Source of the DNA: Spirochaetaceae bacterium | GTDB lineage: Bacteria; Spirochaetota; Spirochaetia; Treponematales; Breznakiellaceae | Length of the DNA: 16,948 bases | Assembly: GCA_031280705.1 (NCBI GenBank) | Contig: JAITGJ010000033.1 | Span: 1-16,948, forward strand | Direction: 5' to 3' | Shown here: piece after piece, positions 1 through 6,861 of the stretch | Layout of the letters: each line of letters starts with the position of its first letter | Numbering within the stretch: position 1 is the stretch's first letter | The notes under the pieces: model-generated | The model's input: only the letters and a program-made list of their open reading frames with translations | Database searches by the model: none | Told to the model about the DNA's origin: nothing | Position numbers and translations under genes: made by a program

Positions 1-63
1 AACTCTCAACGATGTTTCGAGAGAAGACCGCTCGCGCCAAAAACGCGCAAAGGAAAAGGAAGT

Positions 64-1017
64 ATGAGTATCAAACATCGTACTATTGGGAAAGGAGTTT
101 TGGCGGCGCTGAAACTTACGGGAATGGCGGCAATGGCGCTGTCATTCATCATGATGACGGTTCTGGCGGGCTGCGATAACGGCGCCGGCCCCGGCCCCGG
201 CGAGGAGAACGAGTTTACGATTACCAGCGCCGCCGAATGGAACGCCGCTATCGCGGCAATCGAAGCTGCCGGCGGCGGGACTTTTAGCGCCCCTAAAGAA
301 TACCTCATGACCATCACCGGCACCATCAGCCTGCCTGGACGCGATATTCGCTACGCCCATGACGCCACTATTCAAGCATCCTACATTTCCATAACCCTTA
401 AAGGCGCTGGAACGCTCTCGCTTTCGAGCGAGGGCAGCCTCTTCACTGTGGGAGACCTGTCTCAATATAGCAATATATATGACCAGACGCTTATCATTGA
501 CGGCCCCACGTTGCGGGGCATAGACGAAAATGCTTACGCCTTGGTGTGTGTTTATGATGGCGCCCTTGAATTGAGAAGTGGGACCATCACGGGCAATACT
601 AATGAAGGCTACGGCGGCGGGGTGTATATGGGGGAGGATGCTGGTAGTTTTACGATGAGCGGCGGGACTATCAGCGGGAATGAAGCCGGTCAGCACGGCG
701 GCGGGGTGTGTATGGAGAGGGATGCTGGTAGTTTTACGATGAGCGGCGGGACTATCAGCGGGAATGAAACCGGTGAGTGCGGCGGCGGGGTGTATATTAC
801 TGTTGACTTCGACAAAACCGGCGGGACTATCTATGGCAGCGATGCATCCGAAGCGGATAACAAAAACACCGCGAGCGACACCGATGGCCACGCGGTTTAT
901 TATGTCAAATCCAATTATTACTACCGTGATTTAACCCTGGACGATTCGGACGACATCAGCACATCAACATTGCCGGAAACTGGTACCGGCAACAACTGGA
1001 CAAAGAAGGAATCGTAA
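64..1017 (+). CDS. Lipoprotein with beta-helix-type GGTISGN repeats
   Basis: This is a predicted 317-residue cell-envelope lipoprotein. The N-terminus has a charged start, a hydrophobic stretch (about residues 11-33) and a lipobox LAGC with the lipidated cysteine at residue 37, followed by a Gly/Pro/Glu spacer. From about residue 50 the protein reads as a repetitive beta structure. Two nearly identical 28-residue units (residues 184-211 and 212-239) carry the core SFTMSGGTISGNE, preceded by a degenerate unit (SGTITGN) and followed by a partial one (GGGVY...GGTIYGS). Such GGTISGN repeats occur in large surface lipoprotein families of termite-gut and other treponemes and recall chlamydial Pmp GGAI repeats; a right-handed beta-helix is the likely fold. 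The start is supported by the purine-rich AGGAAAAGGAAG just upstream. Function is unknown; adhesion or surface exposure is a guess. This is a short member compared with typical multi-repeat relatives. Confidence 0.85.
   Translation: MSIKHRTIGKGVLAALKLTGMAAMALSFIMMTVLAGCDNGAGPGPGEENEFTITSAAEWNAAIAAIEAAGGGTFSAPKEYLMTITGTISLPGRDIRYAHDATIQASYISITLKGAGTLSLSSEGSLFTVGDLSQYSNIYDQTLIIDGPTLRGIDENAYALVCVYDGALELRSGTITGNTNEGYGGGVYMGEDAGSFTMSGGTISGNEAGQHGGGVCMERDAGSFTMSGGTISGNETGECGGGVYITVDFDKTGGTIYGSDASEADNKNTASDTDGHAVYYVKSNYYYRDLTLDDSDDISTSTLPETGTGNNWTKKES
613..780 (+). repeat. Two tandem 84-bp coding repeats
   Basis: Copies lie at 613-696 and 697-780, with a third decayed unit starting at 781 (GGCGGCGGGGTGTAT). 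The stretches 637-690 and 721-774 are identical except at one base (685 versus 769). The period is a multiple of three, so gain or loss of a unit keeps the reading frame. Confidence 0.9.
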
Positions 1018-1079
1018 GCGCGGGCAAGCAGTCCCGCGCAAACCCGGCGGCGTTTCCCCCGCGGGAACGCGCCCCGGTT
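1018..1079 (+). other. Two GC-rich hairpins after the lipoprotein gene
   Basis: The first hairpin has arms GCGCGGG (1018-1024) and CCCGCGC (1033-1039), beginning at the first base after the stop codon. The second spans 1041-1079, pairing GCGTTTCCC with GGGAACGC (one bulged T) and, outside that, AACCCGG with CCGGTT. Neither has a T-tract. They may protect the 3' end of the lipoprotein mRNA. Confidence 0.5.
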
Positions 1080-1082
1080 CAA

Positions 1083-1134
1083 CCCGCTCCCGCGCACGAA
1101 CCGCAGGTTCGATCACGCGGGGCGGGAACTTTTT
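1083..1134 (+). terminator. Hairpin plus T-tract upstream of the DUF2971 gene
   Basis: A long composite stem pairs CCCGC (1083-1087) with GCGGG (1122-1126) and CCCGCG (1089-1094) with CGCGGG (1116-1121). It is capped by a perfect CGAACC-GCA-GGTTCG hairpin (1097-1111). AAC and then TTTTT (1130-1134) follow. It has the form of an intrinsic terminator for the lipoprotein gene, but it ends only two bases before the AAGGAGG of the next gene, so it could also be an attenuator. Confidence 0.6.
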
Positions 1135-1148
1135 ATAAGGAGGCATAT

Positions 1149-1847
1149 ATGCCATCAACAAACACCATGGCAAAAGGGCGCTGTCAGGAGCGAATCCCCA
1201 CACGGCTCTGCCATTATACCAGCCTCTCAAAACTGGTCTCGATTCTTGAAAGCGGTACGCTCCGCCTGAACGATCCCGCTGAATGGGAAGACAAAAACGA
1301 CGCCGCCTCGGTACTGGCATACCTCCGTAAAACCGGGGCGGAGCAAGTCCGCGCGGTCTCCTTCGCCGATGGCGATGAACAGATACACCACTGGTTTGAA
1401 TACGCCCACAAGGAATACGGCGCGGGTATCCGCTTCAAGACCCCCGCCCTGCTTGCCGCCCTGAAAAAGGAAAAACGCTTTGTGTGCGGCCCCATGTGCT
1501 ACACTCCCCTGAACGAATTGAGCGCAAAGGAACTCAAAACCTATGCGCCGGAGGAATTGCCCTTCATCAAACGCCGTCCCTACGAAAGCGAACAGGAATA
1601 CCGCGTCCTCTGGACCGGCGGCCTGGCCGAAACGCCCCCCGCCATCCCCGTGGCGGGCCTGATTGACTGCGTTACCCTCGCCCCCGGCATGACAAAACCC
1701 CTTCCCTCCGGCGTGGAAAACCCCTTCGGCCCCGCCCTTGCGGAAATGCTCTCCGCCCGCTACGCGGAACGCTACGGCTTTAAAGTACAACAGTCCCGCC
1801 TCCTCAACAGTCCTGATTGGAGAAGTTTGTTTAACAAGCTGAAGTAG
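1149..1847 (+). CDS. DUF2971-like protein
   Basis: This 232-residue soluble protein resembles the DUF2971 family. Supporting motifs are an N-terminal HYTSLSKLVSILESGTLRL (residues 22-40), then NDPAEWED (41-48), a central SFADGDEQIHHWFEYAHKEYGAGI (71-94, read in parts) and a late YESEQEYRVLW (145-155). Family members usually have a comparable HYT-type start, an NDP motif, a W-x-Y-(x)n-G segment and an E-x-E-(Y/W)-R motif. The biochemical function of the family is not established to my knowledge. The H-Y-T plus late Glu layout is reminiscent of ADP-ribosyltransferase-like folds such as DarT, but that is inference. The start is set by AAGGAGG at 1137-1143, five bases before the ATG. The gene sits behind a terminator-like hairpin and has no obvious partner. 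Confidence 0.75.
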   Translation: MPSTNTMAKGRCQERIPTRLCHYTSLSKLVSILESGTLRLNDPAEWEDKNDAASVLAYLRKTGAEQVRAVSFADGDEQIHHWFEYAHKEYGAGIRFKTPALLAALKKEKRFVCGPMCYTPLNELSAKELKTYAPEELPFIKRRPYESEQEYRVLWTGGLAETPPAIPVAGLIDCVTLAPGMTKPLPSGVENPFGPALAEMLSARYAERYGFKVQQSRLLNSPDWRSLFNKLK

Positions 1848-1947
1848 GGGCCGCCGTCCGCGGGGGCGCACCTGCACCAAAGGCGGCGCGGCTCAGACCG
1901 GCGGCGGGCGCGGCGGAAGGCGCGCGGACGCGGATGGCGGGCGGCCC
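1848..1947. other. Large imperfect palindrome abutting a promoter
   Basis: GGGCCGCC (1848-1855) pairs with GGCGGCCC (1940-1947) and GTCCGCG (1856-1862) with CGCGGAC (1923-1929), with a ten-base bulge on the right side. The left arm starts directly after the DUF2971 stop codon. The right arm ends where the TTGATA box of the next promoter begins. There is no T-tract. Confidence 0.5.
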
Positions 1948-1975
1948 TTGATACTCCGGGCGAAATTGATACAAT
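1948..1975 (+). promoter_or_regulatory. Sigma-70-type promoter for nusG-II (leaderless type)
   Basis: The boxes are TTGATA (1948-1953), a 16-bp spacer and TACAAT (1970-1975). The likely ATG starts at 1984, eight bases after the -10 box, so transcription would begin at or within one or two bases of the start codon. No Shine-Dalgarno sequence is visible before this ATG. Confidence 0.6.
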
Positions 1976-1983
1976 GCATCGTC

Positions 1984-2358
1984 ATGAAGATACCCGTAAA
2001 GCCGCTGGATATTCCGGTGATGCTCCTCGCGCTTGGTTTGGCGCTGGGCGCGGCCTTCCGGGTGTACCGGGGCGCGGGGGAAACGTCCCGCGCCGTTATT
2101 CGCGGCTCAGGCGGCGCGCGCTGGATTTTCCCCCTGGACGCGGCGGAAACCGTGCGGGTCGCGGGGCCGCTCGGGGAAACCGTGGTGGAAATTGCCGGGG
2201 GACGGGCGCGGGTGGTTTCTTCCCCCTGTGAAAATCAAACCTGCGTCTCGGCGGGTTTTCTTCACGCCGCGGGCGCGTGGACAGCCTGTCTTCCCAACCA
2301 GGTGTTTCTGCTTGTTGAGGGCGGCGGGGAAGGGGAGCGCGATGCCGTCTCCTGGTAA
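1984..2358 (+). CDS. NusG domain II-containing membrane-anchored protein
   Basis: This small protein (124 residues from the ATG at 1984) has one N-terminal membrane segment (about residues 9-26) followed by an extracytoplasmic domain. The domain carries the typical NusG domain II/COG5341 signature VSSPCENQTC (78-87) and WTACLPNQV (99-107), with Cys82, Cys87 and Cys102. Despite the name, such proteins are not transcription factors; a redox or electron-transfer-linked role has been suggested from gene neighbourhood. A TTG at 1948 would extend the frame by 12 residues, but that TTG is better read as the -35 box. The gene overlaps the next one by 17 bases, so the two are probably translationally coupled. 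Family assignment is firm; the start is less certain. Confidence 0.85.
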   Translation: MKIPVKPLDIPVMLLALGLALGAAFRVYRGAGETSRAVIRGSGGARWIFPLDAAETVRVAGPLGETVVEIAGGRARVVSSPCENQTCVSAGFLHAAGAWTACLPNQVFLLVEGGGEGERDAVSW

Positions 2359-3601
2359 GCCGTCCGGCGCGTCCGGGGAAAACGAACGCGCCGCCGCCGC
2401 CCTTTTCGGCGCGCTTTCCTTTTTTCTCGCCGCGATTGAACTGCTTGTCCCCAAACCGCTCCCCTTTATGCGCCTGGGTCTTGCGAATGTACCCCTGATG
2501 CTCGCGATCGATCTTGTTACGTTCAAAACATTTATGCTTGTCGCGGCGGTAAAGGTAGCGGGGCAGGCGCTGATTACCGGAACGCTGTTTTCCTACGTTT
2601 TTCTTTTTTCCCTTGCGGGAACGTTCGTTTCCGCCTTTGCCATGTACGGCGCGCGCCGCTTTTGCCGGGGCCTCCTCGGTTTTACCGGAACGGGGGTACT
2701 CGGCGCGGTGATGTCCAATACCGCGCAGTTATTTCTCGCGCGGTTTTTCGTTTTTGGGAACGGCGTCTGGGCCGTCGTGCCGCCATTCCTCGGCATGGCG
2801 CTTGTTACCGGTTCCCTGCTCGGTTTTTCCTGCGAATTGTTTACCCAAAAATCCCGCTGGTACGCGGAACGGTTTTGCGCGGGCGAAAAAAAACACCGCG
2901 GCGATTGGCCGCGCGAAACGCCCCGGCAGCCGCAGTCCTTATCACCGCCCGTAACGGCGGTGGGGGACGGCCCGCCGCCGCGTTTTCACCGCCGCGCGGC
3001 GTTCCTTGCCGGGCGTTTTTCCGCCGGTTCCCTTGCCGCCGCGGGTCTCCTCATGGCGCCCGCCCTGCTTGCCGGCGGCAGTACCACGGCGCGGGCCGTA
3101 CAATTTCTGTTTTTTTTACTGCTCGCGTTTGGGACAGGAAAGCGCGTGCGTCCCCTGGCCGTTTTTCCGGTCATGCTGGGGATTGTCGCGGTCAATCTGC
3201 TGGCCCCCCACGGCCGGGTACTCTGTTCCCTGGGGCCGCTCCGCGTTACCTCCGGGGCGCTTCGCGCGGGCCTTGACCGCGCCTTTACCCTGGAGGCCCT
3301 CGTCATGCTTTCCCGTTTCAGCGTCCGGTCCGATCTTGTCCTGCCCGGCTTTTTCGGCAGCCTCGTGTCCGATTCGTTTCGCCTCTTTTCCGCGTTGAGC
3401 GAACGGCGGGGAATGATACAAGCGCGCAATATTATTGGAAGCATTGACGCGCTGCTTGAGGAAATCACCGCTTCGGGCATCGCCATTTCCGGCGATGATA
3501 CAGAAAGCGCGGCGCGCGCGCGGAAAACGGCGCCCGCTCATTTTTTCGCGCTTGCCCTGGTAGTAATACTGTCGTGGCTTCCCCCGCTTTTTTTGCGGTA
3601 G
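2342..3601 (+). CDS. Gx transporter-family domain fused to an EcfT-like domain
   Basis: This 419-residue polytopic membrane protein seems to have two parts. Residues 15-170 match the Gx transporter family (also annotated as heptaprenyl diphosphate synthase component I-like), with LVPKPLPFMRLGLANVPLML and a following SLAGTFVSAFAM; the fold is like an ECF-transporter S component. A charged, Pro-rich linker (about 171-225) leads to a second membrane region (226-419). Its cytosolic stretch VSDSFRLFSALSERRGM (342-358) and surrounding helices resemble the T component (EcfT/CbiQ) of ECF importers. The last helix is about 399-418. The start at 2342 overlaps the end of the NusG-II gene and follows GAAGGGGAG. 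No ECF ATPase is encoded beside it, so a shared ATPase elsewhere would be needed if it is an importer. Substrate unknown. The EcfT call is an inference. Confidence 0.75.
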   Translation: MPSPGKPSGASGENERAAAALFGALSFFLAAIELLVPKPLPFMRLGLANVPLMLAIDLVTFKTFMLVAAVKVAGQALITGTLFSYVFLFSLAGTFVSAFAMYGARRFCRGLLGFTGTGVLGAVMSNTAQLFLARFFVFGNGVWAVVPPFLGMALVTGSLLGFSCELFTQKSRWYAERFCAGEKKHRGDWPRETPRQPQSLSPPVTAVGDGPPPRFHRRAAFLAGRFSAGSLAAAGLLMAPALLAGGSTTARAVQFLFFLLLAFGTGKRVRPLAVFPVMLGIVAVNLLAPHGRVLCSLGPLRVTSGALRAGLDRAFTLEALVMLSRFSVRSDLVLPGFFGSLVSDSFRLFSALSERRGMIQARNIIGSIDALLEEITASGIAISGDDTESAARARKTAPAHFFALALVVILSWLPPLFLR

Positions 3602-3608
3602 TGCGGTC

Positions 3609-6600
3609 CTAGTCCGGCGATTTGAGGGATTCCGCCATATTGATGCGGTTGATTTTGCCCAGCATAACCATATCCACCAGGGCGGAAAAGATAAGGGTAA
3701 AAAGCGCGGAAAGGATAAAACTGAGCGGCGAAATGGTTCTTCCGAACATAAGATCGGGATTTTCCGCAACTGAAATGATAAAGCCGTGGAGGGGAATGCC
3801 CAGCGCGCTTCCCGCGGCCGCGCCAATAACGGTGAGCGCCGATATTTCCCGGAAAATATAAAAAGCCGTTTCCTTGCGGCGGAAACCCAGCACCCTGAGC
3901 GTCGCCAGTTCCCGCCGCCGTTCGGTAATATTAATGTTGGTAAGATTGAAAAGTACAATACCGCCCAGCCCGCCCGCCGCGGCGATCAATACCAGTACGA
4001 CAAAACTGATGCTCGAAAGAAGCCGGTTCCAGGATTCCTGCGTGCGCGCCGTAAAATCCGCCCGGGCGGCCGCCGGGTCTTCAAGCACTTCGGCTATCGC
4101 CTGATCCTGCGCCGCGTTGTCCGTGATGCCGGTCTTGACGAGCAATACTGAAAATGATGCTTCCGTACCGAATGTTTTTTTCCACGCTGATTTTCCCAGA
4201 TACACGGGAAGGCCCACATAGTTTTCCGTAACGCCCGTTACGGTGAGGCGGATTTCTTTTCCTCCGGCTGTTTCAAGGGTTATTTCCCCGCCCGCCTCCA
4301 CGCCGAGAAGTTCCGCTGTTTTTTCCGTAATGATTACCGCGTCATCGTGGACGGTTAATTTTTTGCCGCTTTTCCGGTTTGCGAGCGTTATAAATTCGCC
4401 GATAGTTTCTCCATTTTCCGGCATAAGCGCCTCCGCGCTGTAGCGGCTCCGCCCGTCCTGGATGGAGACAAGCGCGCTCGCAAGCGCCGCCGCGTTTCCA
4501 TGCCGCGCAAGAAAACTGTTGAGCGCCGAACCATCCCCGCCGCCGTCCGGGCGATCCTGACCGGGACGGAGCGCGTCCTCTTTTAGTTCGATACGGAGAT
4601 CGTATTTCTGGATGCGCGAAAATTGTGTGCGGGCAATATCTACAAGGGAATCGCGGATGCCAAAGGCGGCAACCATGAGCGCGGTGCATCCGGCTATTCC
4701 GGTAATGGTCATGAAAAAATGCGTTTTATACCGCAGCAGATTACGCACGCTTATTTTCCAGGTAAATTTCAGGGGACGCCAGAGAAACGTAATGTATTCA
4801 AGGAACACGCGCCTGCCGGGTTTGGGTGATTTGGGGAGGAGCAGCCGCGCGGGTTTTTCCCTGAGTGAGTGGAAAGACGCGGCGAGCGTCGCGCCCGTGG
4901 TGCAGGCCAGCACGGCAAGACCGCACACAAGGCCGAGCGGCCAGTCGAACGGCATAACCGGCGGCGGTAAATCGTACATGGTACCAAACGCGCGGTAAAT
5001 GATCAGGGGAAGGAGGCGGAAGCCCGACAGCATTCCTGCCGCCGATCCGGCCGCGCCGGTAATGCCTGAGTACAAAAGGTATTTCGCCGCGATCACCCGT
5101 TTCCGGTAACCCAGCGCCTTGAGCGTTCCGATTTGGCCGCGCTCTTCTTCTACCATGCGCGTCATGGTGGTAAGGGCAACAAGGGCCGCGACCAGCATAA
5201 AAAACAGCGGAAAGATACGGGAAAGGCCGGCGATTTTTTCTATATTCATGCCGTAGGTAACGGCTCCCACATTGGTATTACGGTTAAGCACATACCAGCG
5301 GCCTTCCGGAACGGGCGGATTTTGCGCCGCCTCCCATCCCGCGCGGATATCCCGCTCCGCCTCCGTAAGTTCCGCCCCGGTAGACCGCCGCCGTGTTTCA
5401 AGTTCGCGCCGCCCGGCCCGGATCGCTTCCGCGCTCCGTTCGATGGTTTGCCTGCCTTCCTCAAGTTCCGCTTCAGCGGCGGCAAACGCCGTTTCCGCCG
5501 TAACTTTTCCCTCCGCAAGGAGCCGTTTCCCCCCGGCAAGCCGCGCTTCCTCTTCCTCAAGGCGCGCGCGGCCTTCCCCGTATTGACGCGCCGCCTCATC
5601 GTACCGCGCGACACCGCTTCGTCCAAAAAACATGGCGAACGGGGAAGACCGGGTGCGTTCCACGCGTGCACGGTTTGCCTCCAACTCCCGCGCGGCGCCG
5701 TCGAGCGTTTTTCGCGCTTCGGCAAGCCGCGCTTCACCCTGGGCAAGGGCGTCTTCGTTTGCCGTCAGTTCCGCGCGGGCGGCGTTCCGGCGGGCGGCGA
5801 GGGTTTCCCGGCCCGCGCGCAGCGTTTCCCGCGCCGCGTCAAGTTCCGCTTCCCCGCGGGACAGTTCCGCTTCCGCCGCCCCAAACTGCCGCTCGGCGTC
5901 CTCTTTGCCCGCGCGCCAGGCCGCTTCCGCTTCGGTAAGCCGTTCCCGCGCGATGCGTCCGGCCTCCGCGCGCAGTTCCGCTTCCCGCTCCGGGGCGCGG
6001 CTTTCCCCGAGCGCGGCGATAACGTTTTCTCCCCTTTCAACAAGCGCGTCATATCCGGCGGTCCACGCGACAAGTTCCCGCGCGCCCGCAAGCGTGATGA
6101 ATATATCGGTGTACACATCCATCGTGTAACAGTGTTCACTAACATAAAGCGCGGTACCGATTCTGCCGTTTCCGTCCATGCCCGGCTCCCGTTCGCCGGA
6201 AATAAAGAGCGGCGTTTTTACGGTTCCCGTAACGGTAAGCCGCTCCGTGCACAGCGGCTGCGCCTCATCGTCTTTGCCGCCGGTTATCGTAATAACCGTG
6301 CCCGGGGGCAGGGACGAAAAATAACCGCCGCCCTGTTCGGCAAGGCACTCGCCGGGCGCTTCCGGCATGCGGCCCGCGGCAAGAACGGGCCGGTTGAGCG
6401 TGCCCTCCGCAAGAAGCGTTTCCAGGGGAAGGCCGTATACGCGCGCCATAAGCGCCTCTCCCGTTGACGCCGATACCATGATGTCCCGCACTTTCGCCTT
6501 CAACAGTTTTTCTACCACATCAAGATTCCGTATCGCCGCCGCGTCTTCTTCGGTAAGGCCGAGCGTCCCCTTGACAACGATGTCCATCATGTCCGTCCGG

Positions 6601-6782
6601 TCGAAATAGCTGTCCATGGAGTATTTCATGTCGGGGGTTGTTACGAGGAGGCCCGTAAGGAAGCCCGAACCCAGCGCGACGATGGCGAAAATCGAGAAAA
6701 ACCGGCCCAGACTGGAGCGGATTTCCCGCCAGAGGGTTTTGATAAATGTGTTTCCGGCGCGTTTTTTTCCGGTCTTCGGCAT
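3609..6782 (-). CDS. ABC transporter permease, FtsX/MacB type with long coiled coil
   Basis: This is a very large permease of about 1057 residues. It has TM1 at about 27-49 (RFFSIFAIVALGSGFL), an extracytoplasmic region, and then a long Glu/Ala/Arg-rich coiled coil at about 265-490. A first FtsX domain (about 515-640) carries MVEEERGQIGTLKALGYRK. A second TM comes after NLLRYKTHFFMTITGIAG (about 680-705), followed by a second extracytoplasmic domain. The C-terminal FtsX domain (about 920-1050) carries ITERRRELATLRVLGFRRKE. The two E-x-G/A-T-L-(K/R)-x-LG motifs are the usual ATPase-contacting loops. Such proteins with the cognate ATPase act as exporters or as mechanotransmitters on lipids, lipoproteins or peptides. 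I chose the ATG at 6782 because GGGGAAG precedes it; a TTG at 6872 would overlap the ATPase gene. The 3' end is seven bases from the convergent Gx gene. Confidence 0.88.
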   Translation of the reverse strand: MPKTGKKRAGNTFIKTLWREIRSSLGRFFSIFAIVALGSGFLTGLLVTTPDMKYSMDSYFDRTDMMDIVVKGTLGLTEEDAAAIRNLDVVEKLLKAKVRDIMVSASTGEALMARVYGLPLETLLAEGTLNRPVLAAGRMPEAPGECLAEQGGGYFSSLPPGTVITITGGKDDEAQPLCTERLTVTGTVKTPLFISGEREPGMDGNGRIGTALYVSEHCYTMDVYTDIFITLAGARELVAWTAGYDALVERGENVIAALGESRAPEREAELRAEAGRIARERLTEAEAAWRAGKEDAERQFGAAEAELSRGEAELDAARETLRAGRETLAARRNAARAELTANEDALAQGEARLAEARKTLDGAARELEANRARVERTRSSPFAMFFGRSGVARYDEAARQYGEGRARLEEEEARLAGGKRLLAEGKVTAETAFAAAEAELEEGRQTIERSAEAIRAGRRELETRRRSTGAELTEAERDIRAGWEAAQNPPVPEGRWYVLNRNTNVGAVTYGMNIEKIAGLSRIFPLFFMLVAALVALTTMTRMVEEERGQIGTLKALGYRKRVIAAKYLLYSGITGAAGSAAGMLSGFRLLPLIIYRAFGTMYDLPPPVMPFDWPLGLVCGLAVLACTTGATLAASFHSLREKPARLLLPKSPKPGRRVFLEYITFLWRPLKFTWKISVRNLLRYKTHFFMTITGIAGCTALMVAAFGIRDSLVDIARTQFSRIQKYDLRIELKEDALRPGQDRPDGGGDGSALNSFLARHGNAAALASALVSIQDGRSRYSAEALMPENGETIGEFITLANRKSGKKLTVHDDAVIITEKTAELLGVEAGGEITLETAGGKEIRLTVTGVTENYVGLPVYLGKSAWKKTFGTEASFSVLLVKTGITDNAAQDQAIAEVLEDPAAARADFTARTQESWNRLLSSISFVVLVLIAAAGGLGGIVLFNLTNINITERRRELATLRVLGFRRKETAFYIFREISALTVIGAAAGSALGIPLHGFIISVAENPDLMFGRTISPLSFILSALFTLIFSALVDMVMLGKINRINMAESLKSPD

Positions 6783-6861
6783 GGCTAGAACACTTCCCCG
6801 CGGGGGATTTCCCGCCGGGCGGACGGGAGGAGACGCGCGTATTTCCGGAAGATGCCGCCGG

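Noticed and set aside
613..780. CRISPR array
   Set aside because: The repeats are in frame inside a lipoprotein gene, have no unique spacers of constant length, and there are no cas genes.
1097..1121. tRNA-like T-arm (GGTTCGATC)
   Set aside because: The T-stem closing base does not fit and there is no anticodon arm or acceptor stem; the sequence is the tip of a perfect hairpin.
2033..2341. N-terminal extension of the Gx gene by about 100 codons
   Set aside because: The extension overlaps the NusG-II gene in another frame and is Arg/Gly/Pro-rich; the ATG at 2342 has a purine-rich ribosome site.
3584..3598. Terminator between the convergent Gx and permease genes
   Set aside because: CCGC-T7-GCGG has only a four-base stem, with the T-run in the loop, and lies inside the Gx coding sequence.
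5133..6467. A 444-codon open frame on the plus strand opposite the permease
   Set aside because: Arg/Phe/Pro-rich translation with no domain; the minus-strand FtsX permease explains the region.
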